Made by a program: the position numbers and the translations under genes. A stretch of 64,000 nucleotides of DNA from Euzebyales bacterium (GTDB lineage: Bacteria; Actinomycetota; Nitriliruptoria; Euzebyales; JAHELV01). Location of the stretch: NCBI GenBank assembly GCA_036374135.1, contig DASUUK010000074.1, positions 159,272 to 223,271 on the forward strand, in the 5' to 3' direction. Below are positions 16,417 to 26,559 of this stretch, in pieces; position 1 is the first letter of the stretch; every line of letters begins with the position of its first letter. The notes under the pieces were generated by a model. It had not been told where the DNA came from. It did not search any database and saw only the letters and a list, made by a program, of their open reading frames with translations.

Positions 16417-17047
16417 GCACCCCAACCTGCGGGTGGTGGACCACCCGCTCGCCCGTCACCTGCTCGCGGGTCTGCGCGACGAGACCACGGAGCCGGAGCG
16501 GTTCCGCTACCTGACCCAGCGGCTGGCGTCGGTGCTGGTGCTCGAGGCGACGCGCGATCTGCCGACGGCGACGGCGACGATCCGCACCCCGCTGGCCGAC
16601 ACCGAGGTCGACCGGTTGGCGGGCAACGTGATCGCCGTGCCGATCCTGCGGGCCGGCCTCGGCCTGCTCACCGCGGTGACCGGCCTGCTGCCGGACGTGC
16701 AGGTCGGCTACGTGGGTCTGGAACGCGACGAGCAGACGCTGCGGCCGTCGTCGTACTACCTCAAGGTCCCGCCGCTGGACGACCGCCCCGTTCTGCTGCT
16801 GGACCCGATGCTGGCGACCGGCGGCTCGGCCAGCTTCGCCGCGAGCCTGCTGCGCGACCGCGGCGCGGTCAACCAGACGCTGGTGTGTGTGGTCGCCGCG
16901 CCGGAGGGCGTCGAGCGCCTGACCGGCGATCATCCCGATCTGCGCATCGTGACGGCCGGGCTCGACGACTGCCTGAACGACGTCGGCTACATCGTGCCCG
17001 GGCTGGGCGACTTCGGTGACCGGCTGTTCGGCACGTTCGACGCCTGA
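16409..17047 (+). CDS. upp: Uracil phosphoribosyltransferase
   Basis: This 212-residue salvage enzyme makes UMP from uracil and PRPP. It shows VPILRAGLGLL, the PRPP-binding loop LLLDPMLATGGSA (129-141) and the uracil-binding C-terminal segment YIVPGLGDFGDRLFGT (about 194-209). The start overlaps the ligase gene by eight bases. Downstream of a nucleoside importer, it fits a nucleobase/nucleoside salvage cluster, although no nucleoside phosphorylase or hydrolase is nearby. Confidence 0.96.
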   Translation: MREHPNLRVVDHPLARHLLAGLRDETTEPERFRYLTQRLASVLVLEATRDLPTATATIRTPLADTEVDRLAGNVIAVPILRAGLGLLTAVTGLLPDVQVGYVGLERDEQTLRPSSYYLKVPPLDDRPVLLLDPMLATGGSASFAASLLRDRGAVNQTLVCVVAAPEGVERLTGDHPDLRIVTAGLDDCLNDVGYIVPGLGDFGDRLFGTFDA

Positions 17048-17050
17048 CCC

Positions 17051-18178
17051 GTGCCGGTCGACACCCGTCTGCTCGCGGCCACCCCGGCCGAGCTGGCTTC
17101 GGCGCTCGACGCGCTCGGGGACCCGCCGGTCGTCGGGGTCGACGTCGAACGCGCCGACGCCCACCGCTACTGGCGACGCCCGGCACTCATCCAGCTGGGC
17201 GCCGACGGCGTCGTCGTGCTTGCGGATCCCCTGGCGACGTTGGACATGTCCGTCCTCGACGCCTACCTGTCCCAGCGCACGGTCGTGCTGCACGCAATGG
17301 ACAACGACATCGCGCCGCTGGCCAGCGTCGGCATCGCCGTCGGTGACATCGAGGACACGGCGGTCGCGGCCGCGATGCTCGGCCTGCCGACCGGGCTGGA
17401 GACGCTGCTCGCCGACATCCTCGACGTGCACTTCGACGGCGACAAGCAGCGCATGCAGCGTGCCGACTGGGCCAGACGCCCGCTGACCGACGACATGCTG
17501 GCGTACGCGGCGGCCGACGTCGCCGACCTGCCCCGGCTGTGGCGCACGCTGCACCGGCGGCTCGCCGACGAGGGCCGGCTCGAGTGGTACGCCCAGGAGC
17601 GCGACGCCCTTCGGGACCAGCCGCCGATCGAAGAGCGGCGGGCGTGGACCCGCATGCGCGGCGTCGGGCGGCTCGACGGCCGCGCCCAGACGCGCGCACG
17701 TGCGCTGTGGCAGACCCGCGAGACACTGGCACGCGACACCGACACCGCCCCGAACCGCATCGTCAGCGATCGCGTGCTGCTCGATCTCGCGGCCGAGCCG
17801 GTTGACGACGAGCGCCAGCTGCGCCGTGCCGGCGTGCGTCGCCAATCGGCGCGGCGGTTCGGCTCGCAGCTGCTCCGCGCGCTGCGGGACGCGACACCGG
17901 CACCAGCCACACGCCCCCACCCGCGACGCTTCGACGACCGCGAGCGGGCGTTGGTCGACGATCTGCGGGCACGGCGATCGGTCGTCGCGCAGGACGTCGG
18001 CATCGACCCTGGCGTGCTGTGCCCCAACCGCGCGTTGGAGCAGGCCGTCGCGCGCCGTGCGCAGACGCCGGCGGAGCTGCGTGATGCGCTCGAACTGCGG
18101 CCGTGGCAGTGGTCGTTGCTGGCCGCGACCTTCACCGAGGCGTTGACTGACGCCGACACGGGAACACCGACCACCTGA
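17051..18178 (+). CDS. RNase D-like 3'-5' exonuclease with HRDC domain
   Basis: This 375-residue protein has a DEDDy exonuclease domain in the first 190 residues. D31 and E33 (VGVDVERA) give ExoI, D86 in HAMDND gives ExoII, and Y152/D156 in YAAADVADL give ExoIII. Residues 200-290 look like an HRDC nucleic-acid-binding domain (EERRAWTRMRGVGRL...). A second helical repeat follows with an Arg-rich linker. It probably trims the 3' ends of stable RNA. The GTG start lies three bases after upp. Confidence 0.88.
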   Translation: MPVDTRLLAATPAELASALDALGDPPVVGVDVERADAHRYWRRPALIQLGADGVVVLADPLATLDMSVLDAYLSQRTVVLHAMDNDIAPLASVGIAVGDIEDTAVAAAMLGLPTGLETLLADILDVHFDGDKQRMQRADWARRPLTDDMLAYAAADVADLPRLWRTLHRRLADEGRLEWYAQERDALRDQPPIEERRAWTRMRGVGRLDGRAQTRARALWQTRETLARDTDTAPNRIVSDRVLLDLAAEPVDDERQLRRAGVRRQSARRFGSQLLRALRDATPAPATRPHPRRFDDRERALVDDLRARRSVVAQDVGIDPGVLCPNRALEQAVARRAQTPAELRDALELRPWQWSLLAATFTEALTDADTGTPTT

Positions 18179-18217
18179 CCCCACGCGGCAGCGAACGAGA
18201 ACAGAGGATCTTCGTCA

Positions 18218-18505
18218 ATGGCCAACGTGTTGAACCCGGACGCCCTGCATCACGAGCTGGACCGCCTGGATGGATGGGAGGGGACGGTCAAGGACGGGAT
18301 CTCCAAGTCCTACACCTTCGACGACTTCGCCGGATCGATCGCCTTCGTCAACGACGTCGCCGATCACGCCGAGCAGGCCGGTCACCACCCCGACCTGACC
18401 ATCAGCTGGGACACGGTCACGGTCACCTTCATCACGCACTCGGCGGGCGGCGTCACACAGGACGACATCACACAGGCACGCGAGATCGACGGCTTGTCGG
18501 TCTAG
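18218..18505 (+). CDS. 4a-hydroxytetrahydrobiopterin dehydratase (PCD/DCoH family)
   Basis: This 95-residue protein carries the family core AGHHPDLTISWDTVTVTF (about residues 58-75), including the two histidines and the PD pair of the active site, then ITHSAGGVTQDD. It dehydrates pterin-4a-carbinolamine. No aromatic amino acid hydroxylase is nearby, so a role in another pterin pathway is possible. AGAGGA precedes the ATG. The gene converges on ispH. Confidence 0.9.
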   Translation: MANVLNPDALHHELDRLDGWEGTVKDGISKSYTFDDFAGSIAFVNDVADHAEQAGHHPDLTISWDTVTVTFITHSAGGVTQDDITQAREIDGLSV

Positions 18506-18606
18506 CGGCGTCCCGTCCGGCCAGGCTCGGGCGACGTCGCGACCGACGGGCGGCAACCGCGGTGCGGGTCGACAGCTGTGGCCGCCCACCCGCCCGGCCC
18601 GCGCCG

Positions 18607-19593
18607 TCAGCTCGACGCGAGCTGCAGCCTGCGCAGTGACGCCGGCAGCGCGAAGTGCATCTGCTCGTCGACGACGTCGAGCGTCTCCACGGATGCGCCG
18701 CGCGGCTGAGCCATCAACGCGGCGATCACCTCGTCGACCAGTACCTCGGGTGCGCTGGCGCCGGACGTGAGCCCGACCGTGTCCACGCCCTCGAGCCAGG
18801 TCGGGTCGAGCGACCGGGCGTCGTCGATCAGGCGCGCAGCGGGTGCCCCGCGCTCGAGCGCCACCTCGACCATGCGCTTGGAGTTCGACGACGTGTCGGA
18901 TCCGACCACCAGCACGAGGTCCGTGCGCTCCGCGAGCACACGCGTGGCGTCCTGTCGGTTCTGCGTGGCGTAGCAGATGTCATCGCCGCGAGGCCCACGC
19001 GCGTTCGGGTACCGCTCGCGCAGCGCGGCGATCACCCGGTCGGCGTCGTCGACGGACAGGGTGGTCTGCGAGATGTAGGCCACCCTGTCGGGATCGGGCA
19101 GGTCGAGCTGCGCCACGTCCTCGGGCGTCTCGACCAGGTGCATCGCGTCCGGCGCGTGACCCATCGTGCCGACGACCTCCTGATGGCCGGCGTGGCCGAT
19201 CAGCACGATGTCGTAGTCGCGCTCGGCGTACTCCCGCGCTTCGTAGTGCACCTTGGTGACCAGCGGGCACGTCGCGTCGAGCATCTGGAGCCCGCGCGCG
19301 GCGCTGCGCTCACGCACGTCCGGCGGCACGCCGTGGGCGCTGAACACCACGAGGGCGCCCTCGGGCACCTCGGTCTCGTCCTCGACGAACACGGCGCCGC
19401 GGGCCTCGAGATCGGCGACGACGTGGGTGTTGTGGACGATGGCGTGGCGCACGTACACGGGCGGTCCGTTGGCCTCCAGCGCCAACTCGACGATTCGGAT
19501 CGCCCGCTCGACGCCGGCGCAGAACCCGCGCGGGGCCGCGAGGAGCACGGTTCGTGGCGTGTCGATCGTGGGTTCGGTGTGGGTGGGGGTCAC
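18607..19593 (-). CDS. ispH: 4-hydroxy-3-methylbut-2-enyl diphosphate reductase
   Basis: This 328-residue enzyme makes IPP and DMAPP in the last step of the MEP pathway and uses a 4Fe-4S cluster. The three cluster cysteines are C25 ([11 protein letters not shown]), C109 (DATCPLV) and C207 ([11 protein letters not shown]). The catalytic TxxN region and [10 protein letters not shown], which binds the substrate diphosphate, are present. The start is GTG, with a weak ribosome binding site and about 13 non-conserved leading residues. Confidence 0.96.
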   Translation of the reverse strand: MTPTHTEPTIDTPRTVLLAAPRGFCAGVERAIRIVELALEANGPPVYVRHAIVHNTHVVADLEARGAVFVEDETEVPEGALVVFSAHGVPPDVRERSAARGLQMLDATCPLVTKVHYEAREYAERDYDIVLIGHAGHQEVVGTMGHAPDAMHLVETPEDVAQLDLPDPDRVAYISQTTLSVDDADRVIAALRERYPNARGPRGDDICYATQNRQDATRVLAERTDLVLVVGSDTSSNSKRMVEVALERGAPAARLIDDARSLDPTWLEGVDTVGLTSGASAPEVLVDEVIAALMAQPRGASVETLDVVDEQMHFALPASLRRLQLASS

Positions 19594-19858
19594 ACCGCCA
19601 CCCTATCGCCGGTCGCGGCGCGCGGTGGGTGGGTGCCGCGGGTCGGTTGGTCCGGCACGGTGGCATACTTCGCGGAGCCTGGTTCCACGAACACGCGGCG
19701 GACCGGCCGAAGCCGTGCAGGAACCCATGGCTGCTCGGTGACGCCGCCTGACAGGCGTCGAGCGTCCCGCCGACGCACGCCCGCCCGCGTTGCCCTTTCG
19801 CGGATCACGGGCCATCATCGACGACGTCCGCGTCCGGCGCGACAGGAGACGACACCGC

Positions 19859-20530
19859 ATGCACGTGATCATCGGCGGCTGCGGGCGCGTCGGCGCCCAG
19901 CTCGCGGATCAGCTGGCACGTGACGAGCACGACGTCGTCGTCATCGACACCGACCCGGAGTCGTTCGACCGGATCGGCAGCGCCTTCAACGGCGAGACGT
20001 TGATGGGCGACATCATCAACAAGGACACCCTGCAGCGTGCGGGCATCGAGCGCGCCGACGCGCTCGCGGCGGTCACCGATCTCGACAACGCGAACCTGAT
20101 GGCCGTCCAGATCGCGCGGGAGCTGTTCGCCGTCAAGGTCACGGTCGCGCGCCTGTTCAACCCGCAGCGGGAGGAGTCGTACCGCAAGATGGGCGTGTCC
20201 TATGTCTCGGGCACACGACTGGTCGCCCGCGCGATCGTGAAGCAGCTGGACATCGACACGTTTCCGCCGCACGTCGGCTTCAGCGAGGGTGGCATCGACG
20301 TGGTCGAGCTGGTGGTCACCCGGAAGGCGCATGGCATGACGGTCAGCGAGCTGCAGAATCGCGGCGACCTGCGTGTCGCGGCGATCGAGCGCGACGGGCG
20401 CACGCGCATCCCAGCCGGCCGTGACAAGCTCGTCCACGACGACCTGCTGGTGGCGGCCATCCGCGGCGGTCGCCCCGGCCGGCGGGCCCGGGGGCTGCTG
20501 ACCAGCCCCGCGACATCGAGGCGGGTGTAG
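19859..20530 (+). CDS. TrkA-family potassium channel regulatory subunit (first copy)
   Basis: This 223-residue cytoplasmic protein starts with an RCK/TrkA-N Rossmann domain: MHVIIGGCGRVGAQLAD, then DTDPESFDRI and MGDIINKDTLQRAGI. A TrkA-C domain follows (about 140-210: VDVVELVVTRKAHGMTVSEL). It should bind NAD or nucleotides and gate the TrkH channel encoded downstream. CAGGAGA precedes the ATG. A second TrkA gene starts two bases after the stop, so the complex is probably a hetero-assembly. Confidence 0.92.
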   Translation: MHVIIGGCGRVGAQLADQLARDEHDVVVIDTDPESFDRIGSAFNGETLMGDIINKDTLQRAGIERADALAAVTDLDNANLMAVQIARELFAVKVTVARLFNPQREESYRKMGVSYVSGTRLVARAIVKQLDIDTFPPHVGFSEGGIDVVELVVTRKAHGMTVSELQNRGDLRVAAIERDGRTRIPAGRDKLVHDDLLVAAIRGGRPGRRARGLLTSPATSRRV

Positions 20531-20532
20531 CC

Positions 20533-21210
20533 GTGTACATCGTGATCGCCGGTGGCGGCAAGGTGGGGCGGTCGATCGCCGTCGATCTGCTGGCGGACCA
20601 CCACGAGGTGACGATCATCGAGCTGATCGAGGATCGCTGCGAGGAGCTGCTGCGCGACCACGATCTGCTGGTCATCCACGGCGACGCGTGCGAGGTGCGC
20701 TATCTCGAACAGGCCCGCCTCGAGCGGGCGGACGTCTTCGTCGCGACGACCCACGACGACGACGACAACTTCGTCGCGTGCCAGCTGGCGCTCGCATCGT
20801 TCGCGGTACCGCGTGCCATCGCGCGGGTCAACGCGCCGCACAACGAGGAGATCTTCGACCGCATGAACATCGAGGCTGTCTCGACGACCTCGCTGATCTC
20901 GCGGTTGATCCGCGAGGAGCTGACGGTCGGCGAGCTGATCCACCTGTACACGCTGCGTGCGGGCAAGGTCAACCTCGTCGAGATCGACCTGCCGCCGACC
21001 GGGAACTACACCGCGCGCTCGGTTGTCGATCTCTCGCTGCCGCGCGAGTCGGTGCTCGTGTGCATCTTCCGTCTGGTCGACGGTGTCGACGAGATCGTCA
21101 TCCCGCGAGGTGACACCCGGCTGCTCGCCGGTGACCAGGTCATCGCGCTGACCACGCCGGAGTTCGAGGACGAGCTGCGCGCCGCGGTCCTCGACGACGG
21201 TCGGGAGTAG
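20533..21210 (+). CDS. TrkA-family potassium channel regulatory subunit (second copy)
   Basis: This 225-residue paralogue of the preceding gene has the RCK_N nucleotide-binding motif YIVIAGGGKVGRSIAVDL, an acidic end of beta-2 (IIELIEDRC), HGDACEVRYLEQA, and a C-terminal TrkA-C domain (VEIDLPPTGNYTARSV...LLAGDQVIALTT). It starts with GTG two bases after the first copy and should be co-translated with it. Two different RCK subunits before one TrkH is a common arrangement in actinobacteria. Confidence 0.92.
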   Translation: MYIVIAGGGKVGRSIAVDLLADHHEVTIIELIEDRCEELLRDHDLLVIHGDACEVRYLEQARLERADVFVATTHDDDDNFVACQLALASFAVPRAIARVNAPHNEEIFDRMNIEAVSTTSLISRLIREELTVGELIHLYTLRAGKVNLVEIDLPPTGNYTARSVVDLSLPRESVLVCIFRLVDGVDEIVIPRGDTRLLAGDQVIALTTPEFEDELRAAVLDDGRE

Positions 21211-21214
21211 GGCG

Positions 21215-21370
21215 ATGGCCCGTCGACCACCGGTGCGGTTGCTGCGCGACCGCTGGCGCCGCTCCCCCTTCCACGGCGGGCTGCTCGGCATCGCGTCGGT
21301 CGCGCTGGCCACGGTCGCGGTGGGCGCGGTCTGTGCCGGCATCGCCCTCGTCGTCGCGCTGATCTACTGA
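21215..21370 (+). CDS. Small (51-residue) membrane protein in the potassium operon
   Basis: ATG at 21215 opens a 51-codon frame four bases after the second TrkA gene; it ends 12 bases before trkH. The first 20 residues are strongly basic (MARRPPVRLLRDRWRR), and residues 22-50 form one long hydrophobic helix ending VVALIY. The tight spacing on both sides favours a real gene. It could be an accessory subunit of the potassium transporter. I know no named family. Confidence 0.6.
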   Translation: MARRPPVRLLRDRWRRSPFHGGLLGIASVALATVAVGAVCAGIALVVALIY

Positions 21371-21382
21371 GCCGGTTCACGC

Positions 21383-22888
21383 ATGCTGTTCCGCCCCGAC
21401 CGCCGCGACTTCAGCCTGATCGGCTTCTACACCGGCAAGGTGCTGTTCGGCGTCGGCCTGGCCATGCTGGTGCCCGCGGCGATGGCACTGGCCCTCGGCG
21501 AGCGCAACGAGCTGTACGCCTTCCTACTCGGTGCCGGCCTGGCGATCGCCGCGGGGCGGACGACCGAACTGACGCTGTACACCCGCGAGCCGATGTCGAC
21601 CAGCCACGGGCTGGCCACGGTCGCGCTGTCCTGGCTGATCGCGCCGATCTTCGCCGGGCTGCCGCTGCTGCTGTCGGGACACTACGCGTCGTACCTCGAC
21701 GCGTACTTCGAGGCGATGAGCGGCTTCGCCACCATCGGGTTGACGCTGGCCAACGACCTGGACCACATGGCCCGCAGCGTCAACCTGTGGCGCCACTTCA
21801 TGCAGTTCGTCGGTGGGCAGGGCATCGTCGTCGTCGTGCTCACGATCCTCGCGAGCGCCGGTGGCCGGATCGGCTACCTGTACACGGGCGAGGGGCGCGA
21901 GGAGAAGATCCTGCCGAACGTGATCCGCACCTCACGGTTCATCTGGCGGGTCGCACTCACCTACTTCCTCATCGGCACCGCGCTGCTGTGGATCGCCCTG
22001 CTCGCGGCCGGGCTCGCGCCCGCGACTGCCCTGTACCACGGGGCGAACCTGTTCATGGCGGCCTTCGATACGGGGGGTTTCGCGACCCAGTCGTCGAGCG
22101 TCGCCTTCTACCGGTCGCCGTACGTCGAACTGGTGCTGCTGCCGATCATGACGGCGGGCGCGTTCAGCTTCGCGTTGCACTACCAGCTGTGGCTCGGACG
22201 CCGCTCGGAGCTGGCCCGCAACATCGAGACCCGCACGATCGCGGCGTCGACGCTGGTGATGTTCGCCATCCTGGCGGTCGGCCTCGGTCGCACCGGTACG
22301 TTCACCGACTTCGGTGTGCTGATGCGTCAGGGCTTCTTCCACCTGGTCAGCGCGCACACCACGACGGGGCTGGCCACCGTACCGGGTCGGCTGTACGTGA
22401 CCGACTGGGGTGTGCTGGCGCCGGCCGTGCTGGTCGCGGCGATGGCGTTCGGCGGCATGGCCGGCTCGACCGCCGGTGGCATCAAGGCCCTGCGGATCGG
22501 CCTGATCATCAAGGCCGTCCTGCGGGACGTGCAGAAGGTGCTGCTGCCCGAGGACGCCGTCGTCGTGACCACCTTCCACTCGAGCACCCGCAAGACGTTG
22601 ACCGACGTGCAGGTGCGTGCCGCCGCGACGATCCTCCTGCTGTGGCTGGTGCTGTACTTCGCAGGTGGGCTGCTCGGCCTGTTCTACGGCTACGAGCTGC
22701 AGTTGGCGCTGTTCGAGAGCACCGCGGCCGCGTCCTCGGGAGGCCTGTCGGTCGGACTGGTCCGGCCCGACCTCGAGTGGCCGCTGAAGGTGGTCTACAC
22801 GGCACAGATGGTCATCGGCCGCCTGGAGTTCATCGCGGTGTTCGCCCTGTTCGGGTACCTGCTGGCGATCGTGCGGGGCCGGGTATGA
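21383..22888 (+). CDS. TrkH family potassium uptake protein
   Basis: This 501-residue integral membrane protein has the four M1-P-M2 repeats of Trk/Ktr channels. The selectivity-filter loops are MSGFATIGLT, FDTGGFAT, AHTTTGLATV and ASSGGLSVGL, each with the key glycine. The WRHFMQFVGGQGIVVVVL segment and the FGGMAGSTAGGIKALR intramembrane loop are typical. It would form the pore with the two TrkA subunits upstream. The ATG is at 21383 with a weak ribosome binding site, consistent with translational coupling. Confidence 0.95.
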   Translation: MLFRPDRRDFSLIGFYTGKVLFGVGLAMLVPAAMALALGERNELYAFLLGAGLAIAAGRTTELTLYTREPMSTSHGLATVALSWLIAPIFAGLPLLLSGHYASYLDAYFEAMSGFATIGLTLANDLDHMARSVNLWRHFMQFVGGQGIVVVVLTILASAGGRIGYLYTGEGREEKILPNVIRTSRFIWRVALTYFLIGTALLWIALLAAGLAPATALYHGANLFMAAFDTGGFATQSSSVAFYRSPYVELVLLPIMTAGAFSFALHYQLWLGRRSELARNIETRTIAASTLVMFAILAVGLGRTGTFTDFGVLMRQGFFHLVSAHTTTGLATVPGRLYVTDWGVLAPAVLVAAMAFGGMAGSTAGGIKALRIGLIIKAVLRDVQKVLLPEDAVVVTTFHSSTRKTLTDVQVRAAATILLLWLVLYFAGGLLGLFYGYELQLALFESTAAASSGGLSVGLVRPDLEWPLKVVYTAQMVIGRLEFIAVFALFGYLLAIVRGRV

Positions 22889-22913
22889 GCCCCGACCCGC
22901 TTCGAGCGCGCCG

Positions 22914-23630
22914 GTGAGCACGTCACCGCGCCGCCGGCCGGCCCCCCGCCGCCGGGTCCTCGCCGCGACGGTCGCCCTGTTGGCGCTGCTCGGCGCCGTG
23001 ATCGCGACCGGTGAGCTGTTGCGCCACCCCCACGATCCCATCAGCGGCATCCCCGAAGAGGAGCTCGCGGGAGCGGACCCGCGGGACGAACTGCTGTGCC
23101 CCGAACCGGCGCCGCGCGAGGGCCAGCAGCGCGACCTGGACGACGAGCCGTCAGCGCCGGTCCAGGTCGACAGCAACGACCTCTACGACTGCCCCGAGAG
23201 CTTCGACGGGCGCCGGGTCGTGTACCGCGGGGAGGTCGTCGGTGCACTCATGGACCGCCGCGACGGCGTGTGGACCCAGCTCAACGACGACGTGTACGCC
23301 GAACTGCTGGGCCCGCTGCCCGCCCACCGGGACTACCGCGGTGGCAACGCCGGCGTGGGGGTGCTGCTGCCGCACGACGCAGCGGCGAGGGTCAACAGCG
23401 TGGGCGGGCCCCAGACGCGCGGGGACGTGCTCGAGGTCAACGGCATCTTCCACCGCGTCGACGCGACCGGCGAGGTGGCGGTCATCCGCGCCGACGACGC
23501 GCAGCTGGTGGCCGAAGGACAGCCCTTCCCCGATCCGCCACTGACCGACCGCCGGATCGCCGCCTGGCTGGCGGTGCTGGTCGCTGTCGGTCTGACGATC
23601 ACGGAGCGCGTCGTGGCCGCCCGCCGCTGA
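22914..23630 (+). CDS. Membrane protein of unknown function with a central OB-like domain
   Basis: This 238-residue protein has an N-terminal basic stretch and membrane helix (about 14-34), an extracytoplasmic domain and a C-terminal helix (about 213-232). The domain segment YDCPESFDGRRVVYRGEVVG, then WTQLNDDVYAEL and GGPQTRGDVLEVNGIFHRV, suggests a small OB-type beta barrel as seen in stress-inducible or nucleic-acid-binding-like membrane proteins. The GTG start lies 25 bp after trkH, so it may belong to the same transcript. Confidence 0.6.
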   Translation: MSTSPRRRPAPRRRVLAATVALLALLGAVIATGELLRHPHDPISGIPEEELAGADPRDELLCPEPAPREGQQRDLDDEPSAPVQVDSNDLYDCPESFDGRRVVYRGEVVGALMDRRDGVWTQLNDDVYAELLGPLPAHRDYRGGNAGVGVLLPHDAAARVNSVGGPQTRGDVLEVNGIFHRVDATGEVAVIRADDAQLVAEGQPFPDPPLTDRRIAAWLAVLVAVGLTITERVVAARR

Positions 23631-23692
23631 CCGGGACGCGTGGCACCCTGCCCCGCCCAGCCGGGACCCGCCGCCCACGCTCCCGACACGCG

Positions 23693-24415
23693 TCAGCCGA
23701 GGCCGACCGCCTGGCCGGCCTTGTCGCGCTTGCCCGCGATCAACGACGACGGGCACAGCGGCTCGACCACGCAGTCACCACACCGCGGTCGCCGGGCGTC
23801 GCACACGCGCCGACCGTGCAGGATGATGCACAGGCTCGCGGGCCCCCACTGCTCGCGGGGCAGCAGCCGCATGAGGTCGCGCTCGATCCTGGCCGGGTCC
23901 TCGTGGCGCGTGAACCGGAACCTGCGGCTGAGCCGCTTGACGTGGGTGTCCACCGCGACGCCGGCGTCGGGATCCGTGGTGTGGGTGTCCGGGAAGGCCG
24001 CGCTCTGCACGACGTTGGCGGTCTTGCGGGCGACGCCCGGCAGGGTGATCAGGTCCGCCATCGTCTCGGGCACGTCGCCGTCGAAGTGCTCGAGCAGCGC
24101 CGCGCAGACCCCGCGGATCGCCCGGGTCTTCTGGCGGTAGAACCCGGTCTGGTAGATGTCGGCCTGCAGCTCGTTCTCGTCGACGGCCAGGTAGGACTGC
24201 GGATCCGGATACTTGCGGAACAGCTCCGCCGTGACCTCGTTCACCTTGGTGTCCGTGGACTGCGCGGACAGGATCGTCGCGATCAGCAGTTCGAACGGCG
24301 TCGTCCAGTCGAGCTCCACCACGCCGCCCTCGTACTCGTCGATCAACGCCTCGATCATCGCGGGTGCGCGCCGGGTCTTGCCGCTGTCGCGGTGGACGTC
24401 GTCCGGGATCTGCAT
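23693..24415 (-). CDS. nth: Endonuclease III
   Basis: This base-excision repair glycosylase/AP lyase has about 240 residues. It shows LIATILSAQSTD, the helix-hairpin-helix LPGVARKTANVV, the catalytic Asp in VAVDTHVKRLSRR, and a C-terminal iron-sulfur cluster C-x6-C-x2-C-x5-C (CDARRPRCGDCVVEPLC). The start is uncertain: ATG at 24415 is used, and a GTG at 24448 would add 11 residues. It converges on the gene ending at 23630. Confidence 0.93.
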   Translation of the reverse strand: MQIPDDVHRDSGKTRRAPAMIEALIDEYEGGVVELDWTTPFELLIATILSAQSTDTKVNEVTAELFRKYPDPQSYLAVDENELQADIYQTGFYRQKTRAIRGVCAALLEHFDGDVPETMADLITLPGVARKTANVVQSAAFPDTHTTDPDAGVAVDTHVKRLSRRFRFTRHEDPARIERDLMRLLPREQWGPASLCIILHGRRVCDARRPRCGDCVVEPLCPSSLIAGKRDKAGQAVGLG

Positions 24416-24474
24416 GGTCGCGGAGTCTACGTCTCCCGGCGGCGGCACACCCGACCCGGGCGGGCCTCCAGAGA

Positions 24475-25854
24475 TCAGTCCGCCGCGACCGGCAGCTCGA
24501 CGCGGAACGTCGACCCGACGCCCAGTTCGCTGTCGAGCTGCAGCGTGCCGCCGAGCCGTTCCGTCGCGTGCCGCACGAGCGAGAGCCCGAGGCCGGTCCC
24601 CCCGGCCGCGCGGCTGCGGGCCTTGTCGATGCGGTAGAAGCGCTCGAAGATGCGCTCACGCTCGGCCGGGGCGATGCCCTCGCCGGTGTCGGTCACCTCG
24701 AGCACCACCATCGCCTCGCGCCGGCACAGCCGCACGGTCACGCTGCCGCCCGGCCGGTTGTAGCGCACCGCGTTCTCGATGAGGTTCGCCACGATCGACC
24801 GCACGTCGCCGGGCGTCGCGATGATGTCGCAGCGGTCCGGCAGCTCGGTCGCCACCGTCACGCGCTGCTCGGCCGCGGCGTTGTGCACCCGATCGATCTG
24901 GGCGTTGACCACCTCGACCAGGTCGACGCGGCGGCGCTCGTGGCCTTCGTCGCTCTCCTCGAGGCGGGCGAGATCGAGCAGATCGCGGACCAGCCGCGCA
25001 AGCCGGCCGGCCTCGTGCTCGATGCGTTCGACCATCCGCGTCGCGCGCGCGGGGTTGTGCCGCAGCGCCAGGTCGAGTGACTCGGCGAGCGCCTGGATGC
25101 CCGCGACCGGCGTCTTCAGCTCATGGGAGGCGTTCACGACGAAGTCCCGCCGGACCGCGGCCAACCGGCGGGCGCGGGTCACGTCGCGCACGACCAGCAC
25201 GACCTCGCCCGAGCCGACGGTCGCCGTCCGGGCGGCGAGCACCGCGTCCCCGCGTTCGACCTCGACGTCGATCGTGCGGCCGATCGTCCGCGTCTCCTCG
25301 ACGGCGTCGAGCAACGTCTTGGCGGGTGGGTCCGAGAACGCCTTCGCCATCTCCTCGGGATCCGCCAGACCGGGGATGCTGAACATCGCCTCGGCGGCGC
25401 GGTTGACGTAGACGAGGTCCTCGCCATCGAACAGGACAACGGCAGACGGGAGCTCCTCGAGCAACCGTTGGCTGCGGACGCGCTCCTCGACCACCTGGTC
25501 GGCCTGCGCGTGCAGCGAGGACACGACCCGGTCGACCGCCTCGGACAGCTCGCGCCACTCCTCGCGGCCGCCGAAGACCTGCCGCGCCGCGTCACCGCCC
25601 TCGGTGACCGCATCGACCCGACGCGCGAGCACGCGCGCATGGGCCGCGACGATCGACGACAGCAGCCACGTGCCGGCGCAGGCGAGGAGCACGGCGATGA
25701 CGATGGCAGGCACGAGCGCGCCGAGTTGCACGCCGATGACCGCCGCCACCACCATCAGCAGCGTCAGGATCACGAGCGCCGGCGCCCCGACGCCATGCTG
25801 GGCGACGCCGTCGCCGATCCTGCCCATCAGGCTCCGCGGTGGCGTCTGCACCAC
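24475..25854 (-). CDS. PhoR/SenX3-like sensor histidine kinase
   Basis: This 459-residue kinase has two close N-terminal helices (about 25-45 and 47-68) with almost no external loop, a HAMP-like segment, a PAS domain (about 130-225), HisKA with H244 in NASHELKTP, and a HATPase domain with NLIENAVRYN, DTGEGI and GTGLGLSLV. The lack of an external sensor fits phosphate kinases that sense through PstB/PhoU. It lies 18 bases after its response regulator and downstream of pstSCAB. Confidence 0.88.
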   Translation of the reverse strand: MVQTPPRSLMGRIGDGVAQHGVGAPALVILTLLMVVAAVIGVQLGALVPAIVIAVLLACAGTWLLSSIVAAHARVLARRVDAVTEGGDAARQVFGGREEWRELSEAVDRVVSSLHAQADQVVEERVRSQRLLEELPSAVVLFDGEDLVYVNRAAEAMFSIPGLADPEEMAKAFSDPPAKTLLDAVEETRTIGRTIDVEVERGDAVLAARTATVGSGEVVLVVRDVTRARRLAAVRRDFVVNASHELKTPVAGIQALAESLDLALRHNPARATRMVERIEHEAGRLARLVRDLLDLARLEESDEGHERRRVDLVEVVNAQIDRVHNAAAEQRVTVATELPDRCDIIATPGDVRSIVANLIENAVRYNRPGGSVTVRLCRREAMVVLEVTDTGEGIAPAERERIFERFYRIDKARSRAAGGTGLGLSLVRHATERLGGTLQLDSELGVGSTFRVELPVAAD

Positions 25855-25872
25855 GACCCGGCGTCGCCGACG

Positions 25873-26559
<687 letters not shown>

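Noticed and set aside
19741..19760. Small palindrome CGCCTGACAGGCG before trkA as an operator
   Set aside because: The arms are only six bases and it stands alone in GC-rich sequence, so chance is likely.
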